From Gonocerus acuteangulatus (lineage: Eukaryota > Arthropoda > Insecta > Hemiptera > Coreidae): 64,000 nucleotides of DNA. The position numbers were made by a program, and so were the translations under genes. Below are positions 22,846-33,011 of this stretch, one piece after another (position 1 is the first letter of the stretch; each line of letters begins with the position of its first letter). The stretch lies in assembly GCA_946811695.1 (NCBI GenBank), contig OX328124.1, positions 59,598,754 through 59,662,753 on the forward strand, in the 5' to 3' direction. The notes below the pieces were generated by a model, which searched no databases, had not been told where the DNA came from, and saw only the letters and a list, made by a program, of their open reading frames with translations.

Positions 22846-23920
22846 CTGTTCGCTCTCTAGATAGAAGACGAATGGTCCGATTTTGATGAAATTTGGTACA
22901 AAAATCCTTCGTCCAATTTGAAAGGTCAAGTTCGTTTTTGAAAGGTCAAGTTCGTTTTGAAGGCGATCGCTTTAACCGTTTTCGAGAAAATTGGAAAAAT
23001 AGTTTTTGAATACCGTTTTTGGTTTGGGTACTTAGAATTACGGGATTCAGTTGAAACTTTATCTGCATGTTCTACTTTCATTAAAACTAATATGTTGAAA
23101 GTTTTGTTACGTTTGGAGTTAAGGAAGGGTTAGAATAAAATATTTTATGAACAGACATGAAAAGTTTTGGGAAGTTCGTATACTTTCATTAATATCTCGA
23201 ACACGGTTGGGAAATCGTGGTAAGTGGATAGAAACTATTTGAAAGCTTACTAAATTCTCTACAAAAAAGATTCTAAAACTATTTTTGATTAGGTTATGTC
23301 AATCGGAGAAAGAAGTGCTTAAAACTTCAAATACGTCTGTTTTGTTCTTATGAACGGGTTTTTGTCGTTCTTGTTGTAATTTTTGTCTCTTTCCCTTCGT
23401 TTTTTATTGCTTTTTATTTTTGTAATTTCTTATGTTGCGAAAATTTTGTGTGTAAAACAGGATATGAAAAATGAGGCCAATTTTCTGTTGCTAGAAATAA
23501 TATAAATTTTGGGAACTTTCATTAATATCTCGAAAACTGTTGAGAATTTTGGTAAACGGAAGAATACCATTAGAAAGCTTATTAAATGCTCTACATAAAA
23601 GGTTCTAATGAAAGTTTTGATTAGGCGATGTCAATCGGAGAAATAAGAGCTTAAAGCTTTAAAGTAATTGATTTCGCTTATTCGAAGTGTTCTTTTTGTC
23701 TGTATTTTATTCCTTGTTATTTTTTAATTGCTTATAGTTGGATAATGTATTCGAAAATAAAACAGGTTAAGTAAAATAACAAAAACAATTTATTGTTAGA
23801 AATATAGAGTTCCAAGATTCCAAGACCTTGTAACTAGCGGGACGGTTTCTAGTGTTGCCGACCCTTCCAGGTAAGATTGTAAATCCTACCTTTCAAGACT
23901 GGTGGAACCAAAATATAACT

Positions 23921-24225
23921 GTCAGGGTTCGGTCACTGCTACTTAATAAAACTAAATTTTATCGTAAAAATGGTTTTATTGTGCCGACGTTTCGGCTTGA
24001 ACTTCAAGCCTTCATCAGGGCTGTAAATACAAGTAGGACATATTTAACACTAATATATGCACATATCTATGTAAATATACCTAACATATATATATATACA
24101 TATATAATATATATATATATTTATATATATGCATATACACATACACATATACACGCACACATATGTACATATATATGCCCACATACATACACATATGGGG
24201 TATGTAGCAGTGACCTAACCCGGAC
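23921..24225 (-). mobile_element. 305-bp hammerhead-bearing TIR element in W
   Basis: The left end GTCAGGGTTCGGTCACTGCT and right end TAGCAGTGACCTAACCCGGA form an imperfect inverted pair. On the minus strand the order is TIR, TA/CA microsatellite (24200-24050), hammerhead motif (24021-23983), an AATAAAA-rich stretch, TIR. The W copy at 55.5 kb lacks it. It resembles a short non-autonomous Penelope-type unit; no RT or GIY-YIG frame is visible. Confidence 0.7.
23983..24021 (-). ncRNA. Hammerhead ribozyme-like motif, intact core
   Basis: Minus strand: GCC (stem I), CTGATGA, stem II AGGCTTGAA..TTCAAGCC, GAAA, CGTC, GGC (stem I partner). The conserved CUGANGA and GAAA boxes, GUC cleavage triplet and both helices are present. 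Stem III is minimal, as known for Penelope-type hammerheads that act as dimers. This is the best-conserved copy in the window. Confidence 0.75.
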
Positions 24226-24339
24226 AATCCCTACCTTGCATCATCAACGGTCAACGATCTCCTCTCAACAAAATAATAACTGCTTCTATTTTAATCTTTC
24301 GAAATTAGACTAGGGATAAGAACGGAACCGCGCTAAGAT

Positions 24340-26025
24340 GAGGCAGTTCCTGCGAGTCGGACTTTTTTTATGCGGTTGAAGTATATCCTCATATCCACCA
24401 ACTTCCCAGCAGCAACTTTTTTCCAGAGGAAAAAGTATTATTAGTAGAGGATTTGTGAGCATTCACTCCTCAGGCAACGGGACATTATACAGAAAAGAAT
24501 GCTTTACAGTTTTGCAGAATTTAAAATTGACTTGATATTCTCAAACTCAAAATAATACTTTCCACGAACGGTAAAAAGAAGAAAATAAATGAAGCGAAAT
24601 TAAAAATAGGACCCTCCAGGCCCTAGGCCCTGGGAAGACGAAAAATTTTCTTGAAGTGATGACGATACCACCAAATGTTTCAAGAAAAATCGGTGGATAT
24701 TTGACCTCACCGGTAATTTGAGTGAAGATATGGGAGACAGCCCGACAAGGATCACAAATTTATTTAATTTTTTAGAATATATACAACTCCTAAATAAACT
24801 ATGATTGTTGTGGCACATAGCCCAACAAGGGGTGTAAGTAAAACAAAACCTGGCTACAAACGGAAATCATTGCTCAAGGTAGTTAAATTAACTGCCAACT
24901 AATATAAAAATTAAGTAACTAAAATTAAATATAAATATCTAATTTATGAATAAAAATTTATTTTATTTATAAATTCAGTTTAATAATTCTAATCTTCAAT
25001 AATAAAACATTTTGAAGACAATAATTTATTCCATAAAGGCTTAATAACAGTTATTACAAGGATACAATTATAAAATTTATTATTTAATTATAGTTTTACA
25101 GCATATTGGTGATCCAACTTATGCAATAATTACAATTATAAAATAAATTTCAAACTTCAGTGGCGTTAATAACCAAAAAGATTGTTACGCTTCAAGAAAA
25201 GAAGAAGAAAAAAAAATCGGTGGGAATCAAAAACATTGCTTTCCCATATTTTTTTTTTTTTTTTTTTTTTTTTTAAGGCACCCTGTTTCCGCTAGCTTGT
25301 GGTTATTAGGATAAAAGAAAGTGATGAGGGGGTTATTCTGGCCTAATTGTATAAATTTCAAATGATAATTAATTACATTATGTTTTAGTTACCTTCCTAC
25401 TAAAAGAAAATCTGAGAATAGTTCTACTTCTCGTTATGTCCAGATAGACTCGAAAATCACTCGTGATCGGCCGTCTGAGCTCCCTTGAGCGTTGACGTGT
25501 ACATAGATAGATGATAGTGCATTACGTATGAGTTTTACAGTTGGTTCATTACTTACAATGCTAACTTAATTTTACAATGTTGAATTCTTCACGAATAGAA
25601 GAATAACATCAGGGGAATATAAGCCATGCGATAAAAAACAAAATCAAAAGGCTAAGGTAGTTAGAAATGGTAGGTCCAGTCAGTTGTATGTATATACATC
25701 AGTTTTAGCCTATTCGAAAAATTGGTATTCAATTAAGAATTTAGTTGTATTTATTTGTTTTCAGTACATTGGCTCCCATCTCTGAGAAAGTCAATCAATC
25801 TTATGGTTAAGTTTGCATTGCAGTATTGGCAAACAAGTGTGTCTTATTACGCCATATGCCCAATAGTTAGGTGAAAAATGTCTTTGTCATTAGATATTCA
25901 TGAGTCATGCGTGTAAGGCCGATTTTTAGCATCACAAGAACTACTTATTCTCGATATATGTCTGTGTACAATAATGACTAATAAGTAATAATAGGTTTAA
26001 CAGATCTTGGTGGCCACCATTTTAA
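24340..26025. other. Unannotated AT-rich stretch
   Basis: Poly-T near 25249-25275. No domain, RNA gene or repeat match recognised; short frames such as 24600-24818 (minus) carry no known motif. Confidence 0.4.
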
Positions 26026-26092
26026 CCATGGTCTAGTGGCTAGCGCCTTAGACTCATAAGCGGGAGATGGTGGGTTCGATTCCCACCGGCGC
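26026..26092 (+). mobile_element. SINE1 5' tRNA-like half, interrupted
   Basis: TGGTCTAGTGGCTAGCGCC (A-box region), ACTCATAAG (anticodon-loop-like) and GGGTTCGATTCCCACC (B box) make a tRNA-related head. It stops at CCGGCGC, where a TIR element begins. The matching 3' half lies at 29698-29790. Confidence 0.85.
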
Positions 26093-26781
26093 ACAGTGGG
26101 CAAAACGTCTATTTTACGGCGACAAAAGTCGAAAATGTAATGTGATCGTAAAAAGTCAATTTACGTGTCAACACGTGCTGAAGTCTTCTATTCGTTGAAA
26201 ACAGAACAAGTTTTTTATCTATTTTAACCCAAACTTCTTTAAGACAATAAGGAAGGCAACCATTGCTAGTCACTTCCACTTCCACTGTCTAGTCTTGATC
26301 CAACTACGGTCTTTGTAAGGTGTGTTTTAAAAATTGTGTACAAATTTTATAAATTCTTTTCACAATGGATTTATTACCTTTAGGTATGTTCTTTTTAAAT
26401 ACATAATATATATCTAATAACTGAAAGGGATATCAAAGAAAAAAAAAAATATAATGAAATTACTATTACTAAATTGTTCATATTTTGTTGATTACTTACG
26501 TTTGAGTAAGGTAAAAAAAAAAAGTTCCACAAAGTTCAAGTTCCAAATATTTTTTTTAAAAAGCCTTAAGCTTCTATTTTACTGTCTTGACACTTTCAGC
26601 TCCCCCTTCTTTCCCCTTTTAATGTAAATTTAAATTTAGTTTAGGCAGTCAGATAATTACCTTTTAGGTGGACAAAATTAAAAAAAAATACTTTCACTAA
26701 ATATTGTCTAGTATTAGTTGGAAGAAGGTAAAATGTAAATATTTACTTTCTTGGATCGTCAACGGGCGACGGAAGGGAATA

Positions 26782-29029
26782 CAGTAAACTCTCGATAATC
26801 CGCGGGCGGATATTCCGCGCTCATCCATGGATTTTTTTTTTTTTAATGTTTGAATAAGAAAAGTTTTTATACAGAATAAGTTTGAAGAATTAGGTCTTAA
26901 GGAACTGTAGTAGAGAGGAAACACATTAAATAGAAAGATTCAATTCTCTTTAATCAAATTATACAGGTGTTGCTTGAGAATGCATTAGTCTTTTTTTCTC
27001 AGAAACATCTTACCTCATCCTTCCTTTTTCCATATATTTTCTAATAAGATCAGAATCTAATTTTCATTTCCAAACTCTTCTCATATCAGTTTAGTTTCTG
27101 TCGCATTGCCGTCAAGTAGTTCATTTCGCTCGTGTGTTTGAATTACTGACAGTAGTTATCATCAAAGTTTATCGTTATTTTATTTAACAATGACCGATAA
27201 AAGGAAAAAAGTGTTTTTATCGATTCAAGAGAAACTCGAATTAATAAAAAAACTCGAAAATGGCGAATCTAGGAAGCAAATTTGTTTGCAATATGGAATA
27301 GGAGAAACAACTGTTCGAGACATTTTTAAGCAAAAAGATAAATTATTGCAATTTGCATCCTCATCAGGCAACTCTTCATCGATGAAGAAAAGAAAAACCA
27401 TGAGAAGGAGCACTTATGAAGAGCTAGATGCTGCACTGTTGGAATGGGTAAGTCAGTTGAGAAGTGAGGGAACTCCTGTTTCTGGGCCTATTGTTGCTGA
27501 AAAAGCTAAACAGTTTTTTGTAATGCTAGGTTTAGAGGGAACATTTAATGCATCATCAGGGTGGTTGACGAGGTTTAAACAGCGCCACGGGATAAGGAAA
27601 ATCGGACTTTACGGCGAGAAATTAAGTAACAACCAGCAGGCAGCAGAAAATTTTAAAACAGAGTTTGAACAGCTCCTTCAGTCAGAAGGAATTTGTTACG
27701 AACAGCTGTATAACGCTGACGAATCAGGGCTGCTATGGAAATGTTTGCCAACGCGAACACTGGCATTTGATAGCGAGAGGCAAGCTCCAGGCCATAAGTC
27801 CAGTAAAGAGCGCATTACTATAATGACATGCAGCAATGCAACAGGCTCTCACAAACTAAAACTGGTAGTTATTGGAAAGTCAAAAAAACCGCGGTCTTTT
27901 AAAGGGACAAGGGCCGAAAACCTACCAGTACATTATTTTAATCAGAAGAAAGGCTGGATGGACCAACAAATTTTTAAAGAGTGGTTTCATAAAAAATTCA
28001 TCCCTCAAGTGAAAGAACATTTAAAATCAAGAAACCTAACCCAAAAAGCCATGCTGCTTATTGACAACGTCACACCCATCGAAAAATATTTTACTATCGG
28101 ACTGTGGAAATTTTTTCGTCAGTTTTCTGCCTCCAAATGTCACTGCTCTTATCCAACCAATGGACCAGGGAGTAATTGCTTTGATGAAAAAAAATATAGA
28201 ACAAACTTGTTAAAAAAAAGGATTGAAGAGGGTAATGATCTTCAGGGTTTCTGGAAAGTTTATACCATTCTCGACAGCATTTATGACATAAACACTGCTT
28301 GGGAGTCAGTAAAACAAACTACGTTGTTAAAGTCCTGGAGGAAAATTTTACCAAATGTAGAAAATACTTCAGTAGAGCCTTCAGATAAAGAAGAGGAAGT
28401 TTCTGCTAATGATTTAGCAAATTTAGCGAAATCATTTGCTGGAGGAAGTGATATCGATGAAAGAAATATTGTTGAGTGGATTAATTGCGATGCCAGTGAT
28501 CCAGGATTCGAACATCTTACTGATGAACAAATAATAGATAGAGTATGAGGTATTGAATTAGAGGAGAGTGAGGAAGAAGAGGAGGATAACACCAAAAAGA
28601 AAGTAAGTCATGACGAAGCCCTAATACACGTTAATGGACTAATTCAATATCTGGAAGAACAAGATGATGCATCACTGTGTGATAAAATGGTGTTGAAAAA
28701 ACTTCAGAATCAAGTCAAGAAGAGATGTTTTGCTTCAAAACAACAAACACTTTTAACGGATTTTTTTCTGAAAAAGTAAATTGTACATGTATGTGTATTA
28801 CGTAAATATGTTTAATTTTAATTATTTTCATATTTATTGTTTTTTCATATTATATTTTCATATTTCACATTTTAATATTACTAAATAAACATTTTCCAGT
28901 AACATCCCTGTGTTGTATGTCTCCATTTTAGCATTTTTGCGTGTTGTCCGCGGGATCGCCTAATCCGCGGAATCGGCTAATCCGCGGGTGTCGCGCCAGT
29001 CAATTCCGCGGATTATCGGGAGTTTACTG
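26782..29029 (+). mobile_element. Tigger (pogo-group) DNA transposon, complete ends
   Basis: TIRs CAGTAAACTCTCGATAATCC and its complement near GGATTATCGGGAGTTTACTG bound 2248 bp. The flanking dinucleotide is TA on both sides (26780-26781 and 29030-29031), as expected for Tc1/mariner/pogo insertion. It contains one transposase gene on the plus strand. Subterminal CCGCGGA repeats occur at both ends. Confidence 0.93.
27190..28779 (+). pseudogene. Tigger transposase with compensated frameshift and a late stop
   Basis: The enzyme excises and reinserts the element at TA. ATG at 27190. Residues ~1-50 form a CENP-B-type N-terminal HTH (SIQEKLELIKKLENGESRKQ); ~70-135 form the second CENP-B HTH (ending SGWLTRFKQRHGI); then the DDE domain with D177 (NADESG) and D292 (LLIDN). 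Just after LLIDN about 5 bases are missing relative to the family pattern. The following ~37 codons, including the QPMDQG block with the third acidic residue (Asp codon 28163-28165), therefore lie in the +1 frame. A run of 8 A (28187-28194) restores the original frame. TGA at 28546-28548 then cuts the acidic C-terminal region; the frame continues to TAA at 28777-28779 (end LLTDFFLKK). The protein made would lack its third catalytic Asp. Confidence 0.88.
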
Positions 29030-29128
29030 TATTAATCGGACTCTAAGAAAGGGAACATTTTCCCAGTGTTTATTGCAGTGCTGTTCTTGTAATTACTTTT
29101 CCATTTTTTGAAGAGAAACTATACGTGA

Positions 29129-29293
29129 TTATTTAAATTTCATGTTACCGATGTAGATGTAATTAGCCTATTGAAGTGTAGTTTACCATATGATCAATTT
29201 CAAGAACTGTCATTAGAAAATGAGGCTGACGATACTGACTCGTCAAAAGAAAATTCTGAAGGATGTGGCAGTATTGAATCAGACGATGATTGA
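29129..29293 (+). pseudogene. Possible last exon of the TIR transposon's gene (acidic tail)
   Basis: The 54-codon open segment reads ..DVISLLKCSLPYDQFQEL, then an acidic run NEADDTDSSKENSEG, and ends ESDDD-stop. Acidic clustering and codon content look protein-like, but I cannot assign a family. It lies 100 bp right of the Tigger insertion and within the ACAGTGGG-bounded element, so it could be the 3' end of that element's transposase gene; an exon start cannot be fixed. A candidate first exon (ATG at 26365, 18 bases, then G|GTATGT) sits at the other end. It could equally be a captured host exon. Confidence 0.35.
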
Positions 29294-29697
29294 TGGATAA
29301 TTCGTTTTTAGTGCATAATATAATTGTATATATTTGTTATTATAAAAAAAAAAAACAAGTCAGTACAATTACTTTTTTGTTTAAGTTGCTAGTCTATTTT
29401 TGTTATTTATTTTCGAATTATAGCCTATGTATTATTTTTTATGAATATATGTATTATGTTTATGTAAATAATAGAAGCAAAAAGTTACTACTTAAATGTT
29501 CCAAAGATTTAAAAAATGTTTTCCCAATCTATTATGTCCAAATATTTGTGTGTCTACAACATTTGTTTGTTGGATATACTAAAAACTGTGGGTCAAAGAT
29601 ATTTTTAAATATTTTTCCCTATCTCAGTGACTTCAAAAATATTGAAAAACACAAAAAAATAATTTTGTTGCCCTAAAAGTGGATTTTTGCCCACTGT

Positions 29698-29787
29698 ACG
29701 GTGGCAGGAATTTTCTCATCCCACGGCTCGTTGGGAAAATTCCTCGCTGCTGGATGTCGGCTAATGGCCTAGACGTCGAAGCGCCGT

Positions 29788-29790
<3 letters not shown>
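29698..29790 (+). mobile_element. SINE1 3' half
   Basis: GGTGGCAGGAATTTTCTCAT through GATGTCGGCTAATGGCCTAG to GAAGCGCCGTTAA matches the 3' part of the full SINEs at 39551 and 46495. It continues into a (TA)n tract rather than poly(A). Confidence 0.85.

Positions 29791-29851
<61 letters not shown>
29790..29851. repeat. (TA)n microsatellite
   Basis: TA run between the SINE1 3' half and the 90-bp-arm hairpin. Confidence 0.9.
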
Positions 29852-29854
<3 letters not shown>

Positions 29855-30036
29855 TCCACTTTTTCTTGTTTGTTTTTCTGGCAGGGGGTCGATAAAGCAG
29901 TACACTCTTTGTTCACATTAACTGCTTTATTTGTTATGTTTGGGCGAAACATAACAAATAAAGCAGTTAATGTGAACAAAGAGTGTACTGCTTTATCGAC
30001 CCCCTGCCAGAAAAACAAACAAGAAAAAGTGGAAAA
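29852..30036. repeat. Near-perfect 90-bp-arm hairpin, 5-base loop
   Basis: The arm 29852-29941 and the arm 29947-30036 are complements with a single mismatch near the outer end; the loop is GGGCG. Arms contain GGCAGGGGGTCGATAAAGCA and TAACTGCTTTATTTGTTATG. (TA)n tracts follow on both outer sides. It has no coding function; the mirrored frames on both strands reflect the palindrome. Confidence 0.95.
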
Positions 30037-30062
30037 TATATATCGGGTCATCTTTCACAAGA

Positions 30063-30067
<5 letters not shown>

Positions 30068-30116
<49 letters not shown>
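30068..30116. repeat. (TA)n microsatellite
   Basis: TA run right of the hairpin, followed by a T run. Confidence 0.9.
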
Positions 30117-30125
<9 letters not shown>

Positions 30126-30155
30126 TTGATGTTTTCCGGTAGTGGGGTTGCTTAA

Positions 30156-30565
30156 TTCCAGAGGGTGTATATATGTGTGTGTATATATATATACATATGT
30201 GTGCTTATATATATGCATATATATGGTATTATAGCTATAACAATAGAATATAAAGTCATATTAATTTAAACTTCATTTAGACACCTTAGTTTATGAATTT
30301 GTAATTATTTACTAAAAAACTGTAATCTATAACATTATGTTCCAATTTATACTATCAAAATTTGCTTTATAAATTCTAACTATTACTTAGACTAATTACT
30401 GTCCAACAACAGTCAAACAATATTAATTGTTATTAAGGAGTCAAACAATATTAATGCATGCTTTTGTTTGTTGTTAGCACCTGATGATGGCACATTTGTG
30501 TTGAAAGGCCTAGTGCAAAATAAAGAGAAAATTTGTGGGAAGACTGAATTTTGATTCACCCTCTG

Positions 30566-30568
<3 letters not shown>
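30156..30568 (+). mobile_element. 413-bp TIR element with degenerate hammerhead
   Basis: Ends TTCCAGAGGGTG and CACCCTCTGGAA are perfect complements. The order is TIR, TA/TG microsatellite, AT-rich body, hammerhead-like CCTGATGATGG..TTGAAAGGCC (30480-30510), AAAATAAAGA, TIR. This is the same architecture as 23921-24225 but with different termini. Confidence 0.6.
30480..30510 (+). ncRNA. Degenerate hammerhead-like motif
   Basis: CTGATGA is followed by a weak CACA/TGTG stem and GAAA, but GGCC replaces the CGTC cleavage region. Probably inactive. Confidence 0.35.

Positions 30569-30650
<82 letters not shown>
30569..30650. repeat. (TA)n microsatellite
   Basis: Long TA run at the right edge of the TIR element, ending in TGTATGTATG. 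Confidence 0.9.
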
Positions 30651-30663
<13 letters not shown>

Positions 30664-31032
30664 ATACAGATCTTAGTTTATTGACTGTGACGCTATACCA
30701 CTCAAGTCGTCATTTGTCTTTTATGATCCTGTTATTAAATAAAAAAATCGACTACTACTTTTCGGTTAATACTAAGTTGCTAAAAGCTGTTAAGGCACTG
30801 AAGGGAAAATAATTTATTATAAGTGAGAGGCATAATACTAAAGACGAATTTCCAATAGAGTTCATTCTAACACTTTCCCACCGACAGCAAAATACCTTCA
30901 CATTTCACTTTCTCAACTTTCAATTTTCCTTACTTTACTATAATTTCATAAATATCTTTGTGGGAAGTTTTATTTTAAGAAAATGAAAAATATTTCTTGG
31001 GTTTAATAAAATATCAAAAATTGCCATTTTCT
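30651..31032. other. Unannotated AT-rich stretch
   Basis: No domain or repeat match recognised between the TA tract and the next MITE. Confidence 0.35.
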
Positions 31033-31292
31033 ATGCTGCTGCAGCCCCCCCCCCCCCCCCCGAAATTTTGATTTGATCGGTAAAAATATTATAAAACCCT
31101 TAAAAATGATTTAAATATGATCATTTAGTTCATAAAACATACTCTATTTTGGGTGTAATAGCGTTTTAGTTGGCTAAAACTCTTCCAAGATCTAAATAGT
31201 TAGTATTCCATACACCGGAAATGGTCACAGCCCCCCCCCCCCCCCCCGAAATTTTCCCAGCCCCCTACGAAATTATTTCCTATATACGCCCA
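31033..31292 (-). mobile_element. GGGCGTATA-type MITE with two long C runs
   Basis: GCAGCCCCC.. with CGAAATTTTGATTTGATCGG at the left, GTTAGTATTCCAT.CACCGGAAATGGT in the middle, and a right end in TATATACGCCCATG. C runs of about 17 at 31045 and 31232 replace the shorter runs of the copy at 14031. The left TIR is missing. Confidence 0.75.
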
Positions 31293-31364
31293 TGATGCTT
31301 TTGTTATAAAATGTTAGTTTACCTCCACTAACATTTAGTTCAATGTACATATATGAAAATCTTT

Positions 31365-32499
31365 AACCTCCTTTGATGATTAAATCCAACAGAATATGAT
31401 TTTGGACACGATTCACTTTCACCAATGTCTATCTGCTTAAATTAATGTAAGCAAAAAATATATCTCTGAAAATGTTGTTAAAGAAAGGACTTTTCATGTA
31501 AAAAATAATCTATTAACCGACAGATAACGGCATCTGAGACTATTTGATTATATTTTTATTTATGAATTAAGAGGATCGTAATTTTTGGCAACTGACTCTG
31601 TAGTGGTACATCGATAATTTTTAGAAATCGTGAGCCCAGTCGTGTAGAAAGCAGATAATAATATAGATTGATAAAATAATAATATGATAAAACAGGAGTG
31701 TCAAAACTTAGAAACAGAGGCCAAAACTAATTGTTAAATTTTATTTTAAAAAAGTATATTTTTAAACTTTTAATTTTATTTATTTTACACCTAAAATTAT
31801 AAATAATTTTTATAACTCATATTTTATCATATTATTATTTTATTAGGAGGCAATGATATCTTGCTGGCACAGCACTGGACTAAAATGCTGGAGGACCTGA
31901 GTTCAAATCCCGAGCAAGTATTAAAGATATTTTCTTTTAATTTCTTCGTTCGTGGATTGGATTCAGCCTCCCTGACCGTCCCTAGGCCAACCCAGCCTTT
32001 AATTAATTTATGAATGGGTACCTTGGTGCTAATGACCCTAACAAGCAAAGCAGCAAAGAGGAAAATCAGGTGGCCGGAGCGTAGTACTCACCACACTATC
32101 TCCCCATTGTGTCGTATGGTCATGAATCAGATACCTCTATAGTATCTGCCCCTCAGGGTTCTCGTGACCTGTTACAGGACTGATATATATTATTATATTA
32201 CCTTATATTATTATACATGAGTGGACCCACGATTTCTAAAAAATATTGATGTTATACAACAGAGTCAGTTGCCAAAAATTACGAAACTCTTAATTCATAA
32301 ATTATAATATAATCAAAAAGTCTCATTAGTCATTATCTGTCGGTTGATATCTTATTTATTACATGAAAAAACCTTTCTTTATTAGACATTTTTAGAGATT
32401 TATTTCTTGCTTACATTAATTTAAGCAGATAGACATCAATGAAAGCAACCGTTACCGAAAAATATTCTGTTGGCGATTATTCAATCATCAAAGGAGGTT
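31365..32499. mobile_element. Inverted-repeat element with ~275-bp arms around a SINE2
   Basis: Left arm 31365-31637 and right arm 32221-32499 are imperfect complements: AACCTCCTTTGATGATT at the outer end, TTGGCAACTGACTCTG and AAATCGTG at the inner. The right arm can be read from ATG 32439 as MKATVTEKYSVGDYSIIKGG, ending at a splice-donor-like GGTAAGTG (32513). That hints the arm contains an exon, but I cannot assign it. Outer TIR ends and TSD are not resolved. Confidence 0.7.
31855..32180 (+). mobile_element. SINE2 copy, head decayed
   Basis: GCACTGGACTAAAATGCTGG, AGGACCTGAGTTCAAATCCC (B box), CTGACCGTCCCTAGGCC, CACACTATCTCCCCATTGTG and ATGAATCAGATACCTCTATA all match 45428-45715 in order. 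The A-box end is altered. Confidence 0.75.
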
Positions 32500-33009
32500 C
32501 AACAGTTTCTTTGGGTAAGTGTTATTTAACGCAATTACAAGACATTCAAAAAACCAAAGAGTTGACAAAAGATATAGCAATAGTTAAAAGAGAGAGAGAG
32601 AGAGAAAAAAAAACGTTTCTGATATAATGCATGTTATGCAATCTCGTAGGCTGAACCACATCAATTCTAAGCGTTACGGGAGAACTGGTTGTGCAGATGC
32701 CCGATTCACAGGACCAGACCTGAGACAAGGACCGTGAAAACGACTTAATCTCCAGATATATTACGACACTTAATGCATTTAATGGCCGTTATAGGAATGA
32801 GTAGAGATTGGTCTAGGTAACGGAAGACTATGCCGGCGGTAATAAACCTATTTCATATGAAGATTAGAATATTACACTTCCTGTTTTAACGACCCTTTAT
32901 ACATAAAGAAAATAAATTGAAGGTTCATTGAACTGTTCACCTAGTAATATCTAGTCTGAACACTTTAATTCTTTCCATTTAATTAGTTTTTGTTTTGATA
33001 ATATTTATA
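32500..33009. other. Unannotated stretch with a short GA run
   Basis: (GA)n at 32589-32603 followed by A9. No gene or repeat match recognised. Confidence 0.4.
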
Positions 33010-33011
33010 TA

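Larger units (their letters stand above)
22621..24339 (+). mobile_element. TIR repeat W, longest copy
   Basis: Starts TTTTAGCGCGGTTCC and ends GGAACCGCGCTAAGATG, an inverted pair. An 11-bp stem hairpin GGTTCCTCCCT..AGGGAGGAACC lies at 22630-22658, a (TA)n tract at 22758-22840, then two diverged internal blocks with TATCTCGAA and GTCAATCGGAGAAA. No transposase frame is found. A hammerhead element (23921-24225) is nested near the right end. Other copies: 55508-56112, fragments at 12648 and 39880, and one split around 47281-50432. Superfamily unknown. Confidence 0.75.
26093..29697 (+). mobile_element. TIR transposon (ACAGTGGGCAAAA ends) splitting a SINE and hosting Tigger
   Basis: The left end ACAGTGGGCAAAACGTCTAT mirrors the right end (complement ACAGTGGGCAAAAATCCACT); the match continues imperfectly to ~34 bp. 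Without the nested Tigger (26782-29029) it is ~1.36 kb. Possible gene relics are an ATG with a following splice-donor-like GTATGT (26365-26384) and an acidic C-terminal frame at 29129-29293. Ends resemble hAT-type CAGTGGG termini, but the flanking duplication is imperfect, so the superfamily is open. Confidence 0.7.

Noticed and set aside
26026..26092. Genuine tRNA gene
   Set aside because: The B box and T arm are convincing, but no 7-bp acceptor stem pairs, and the full copies at 39551 and 46495 continue into a SINE body with poly(A).
29633..30067. Coding frames on both strands around 29.7-30.1 kb
   Set aside because: They arise from (TA)n and the near-perfect palindrome read in mirror image.
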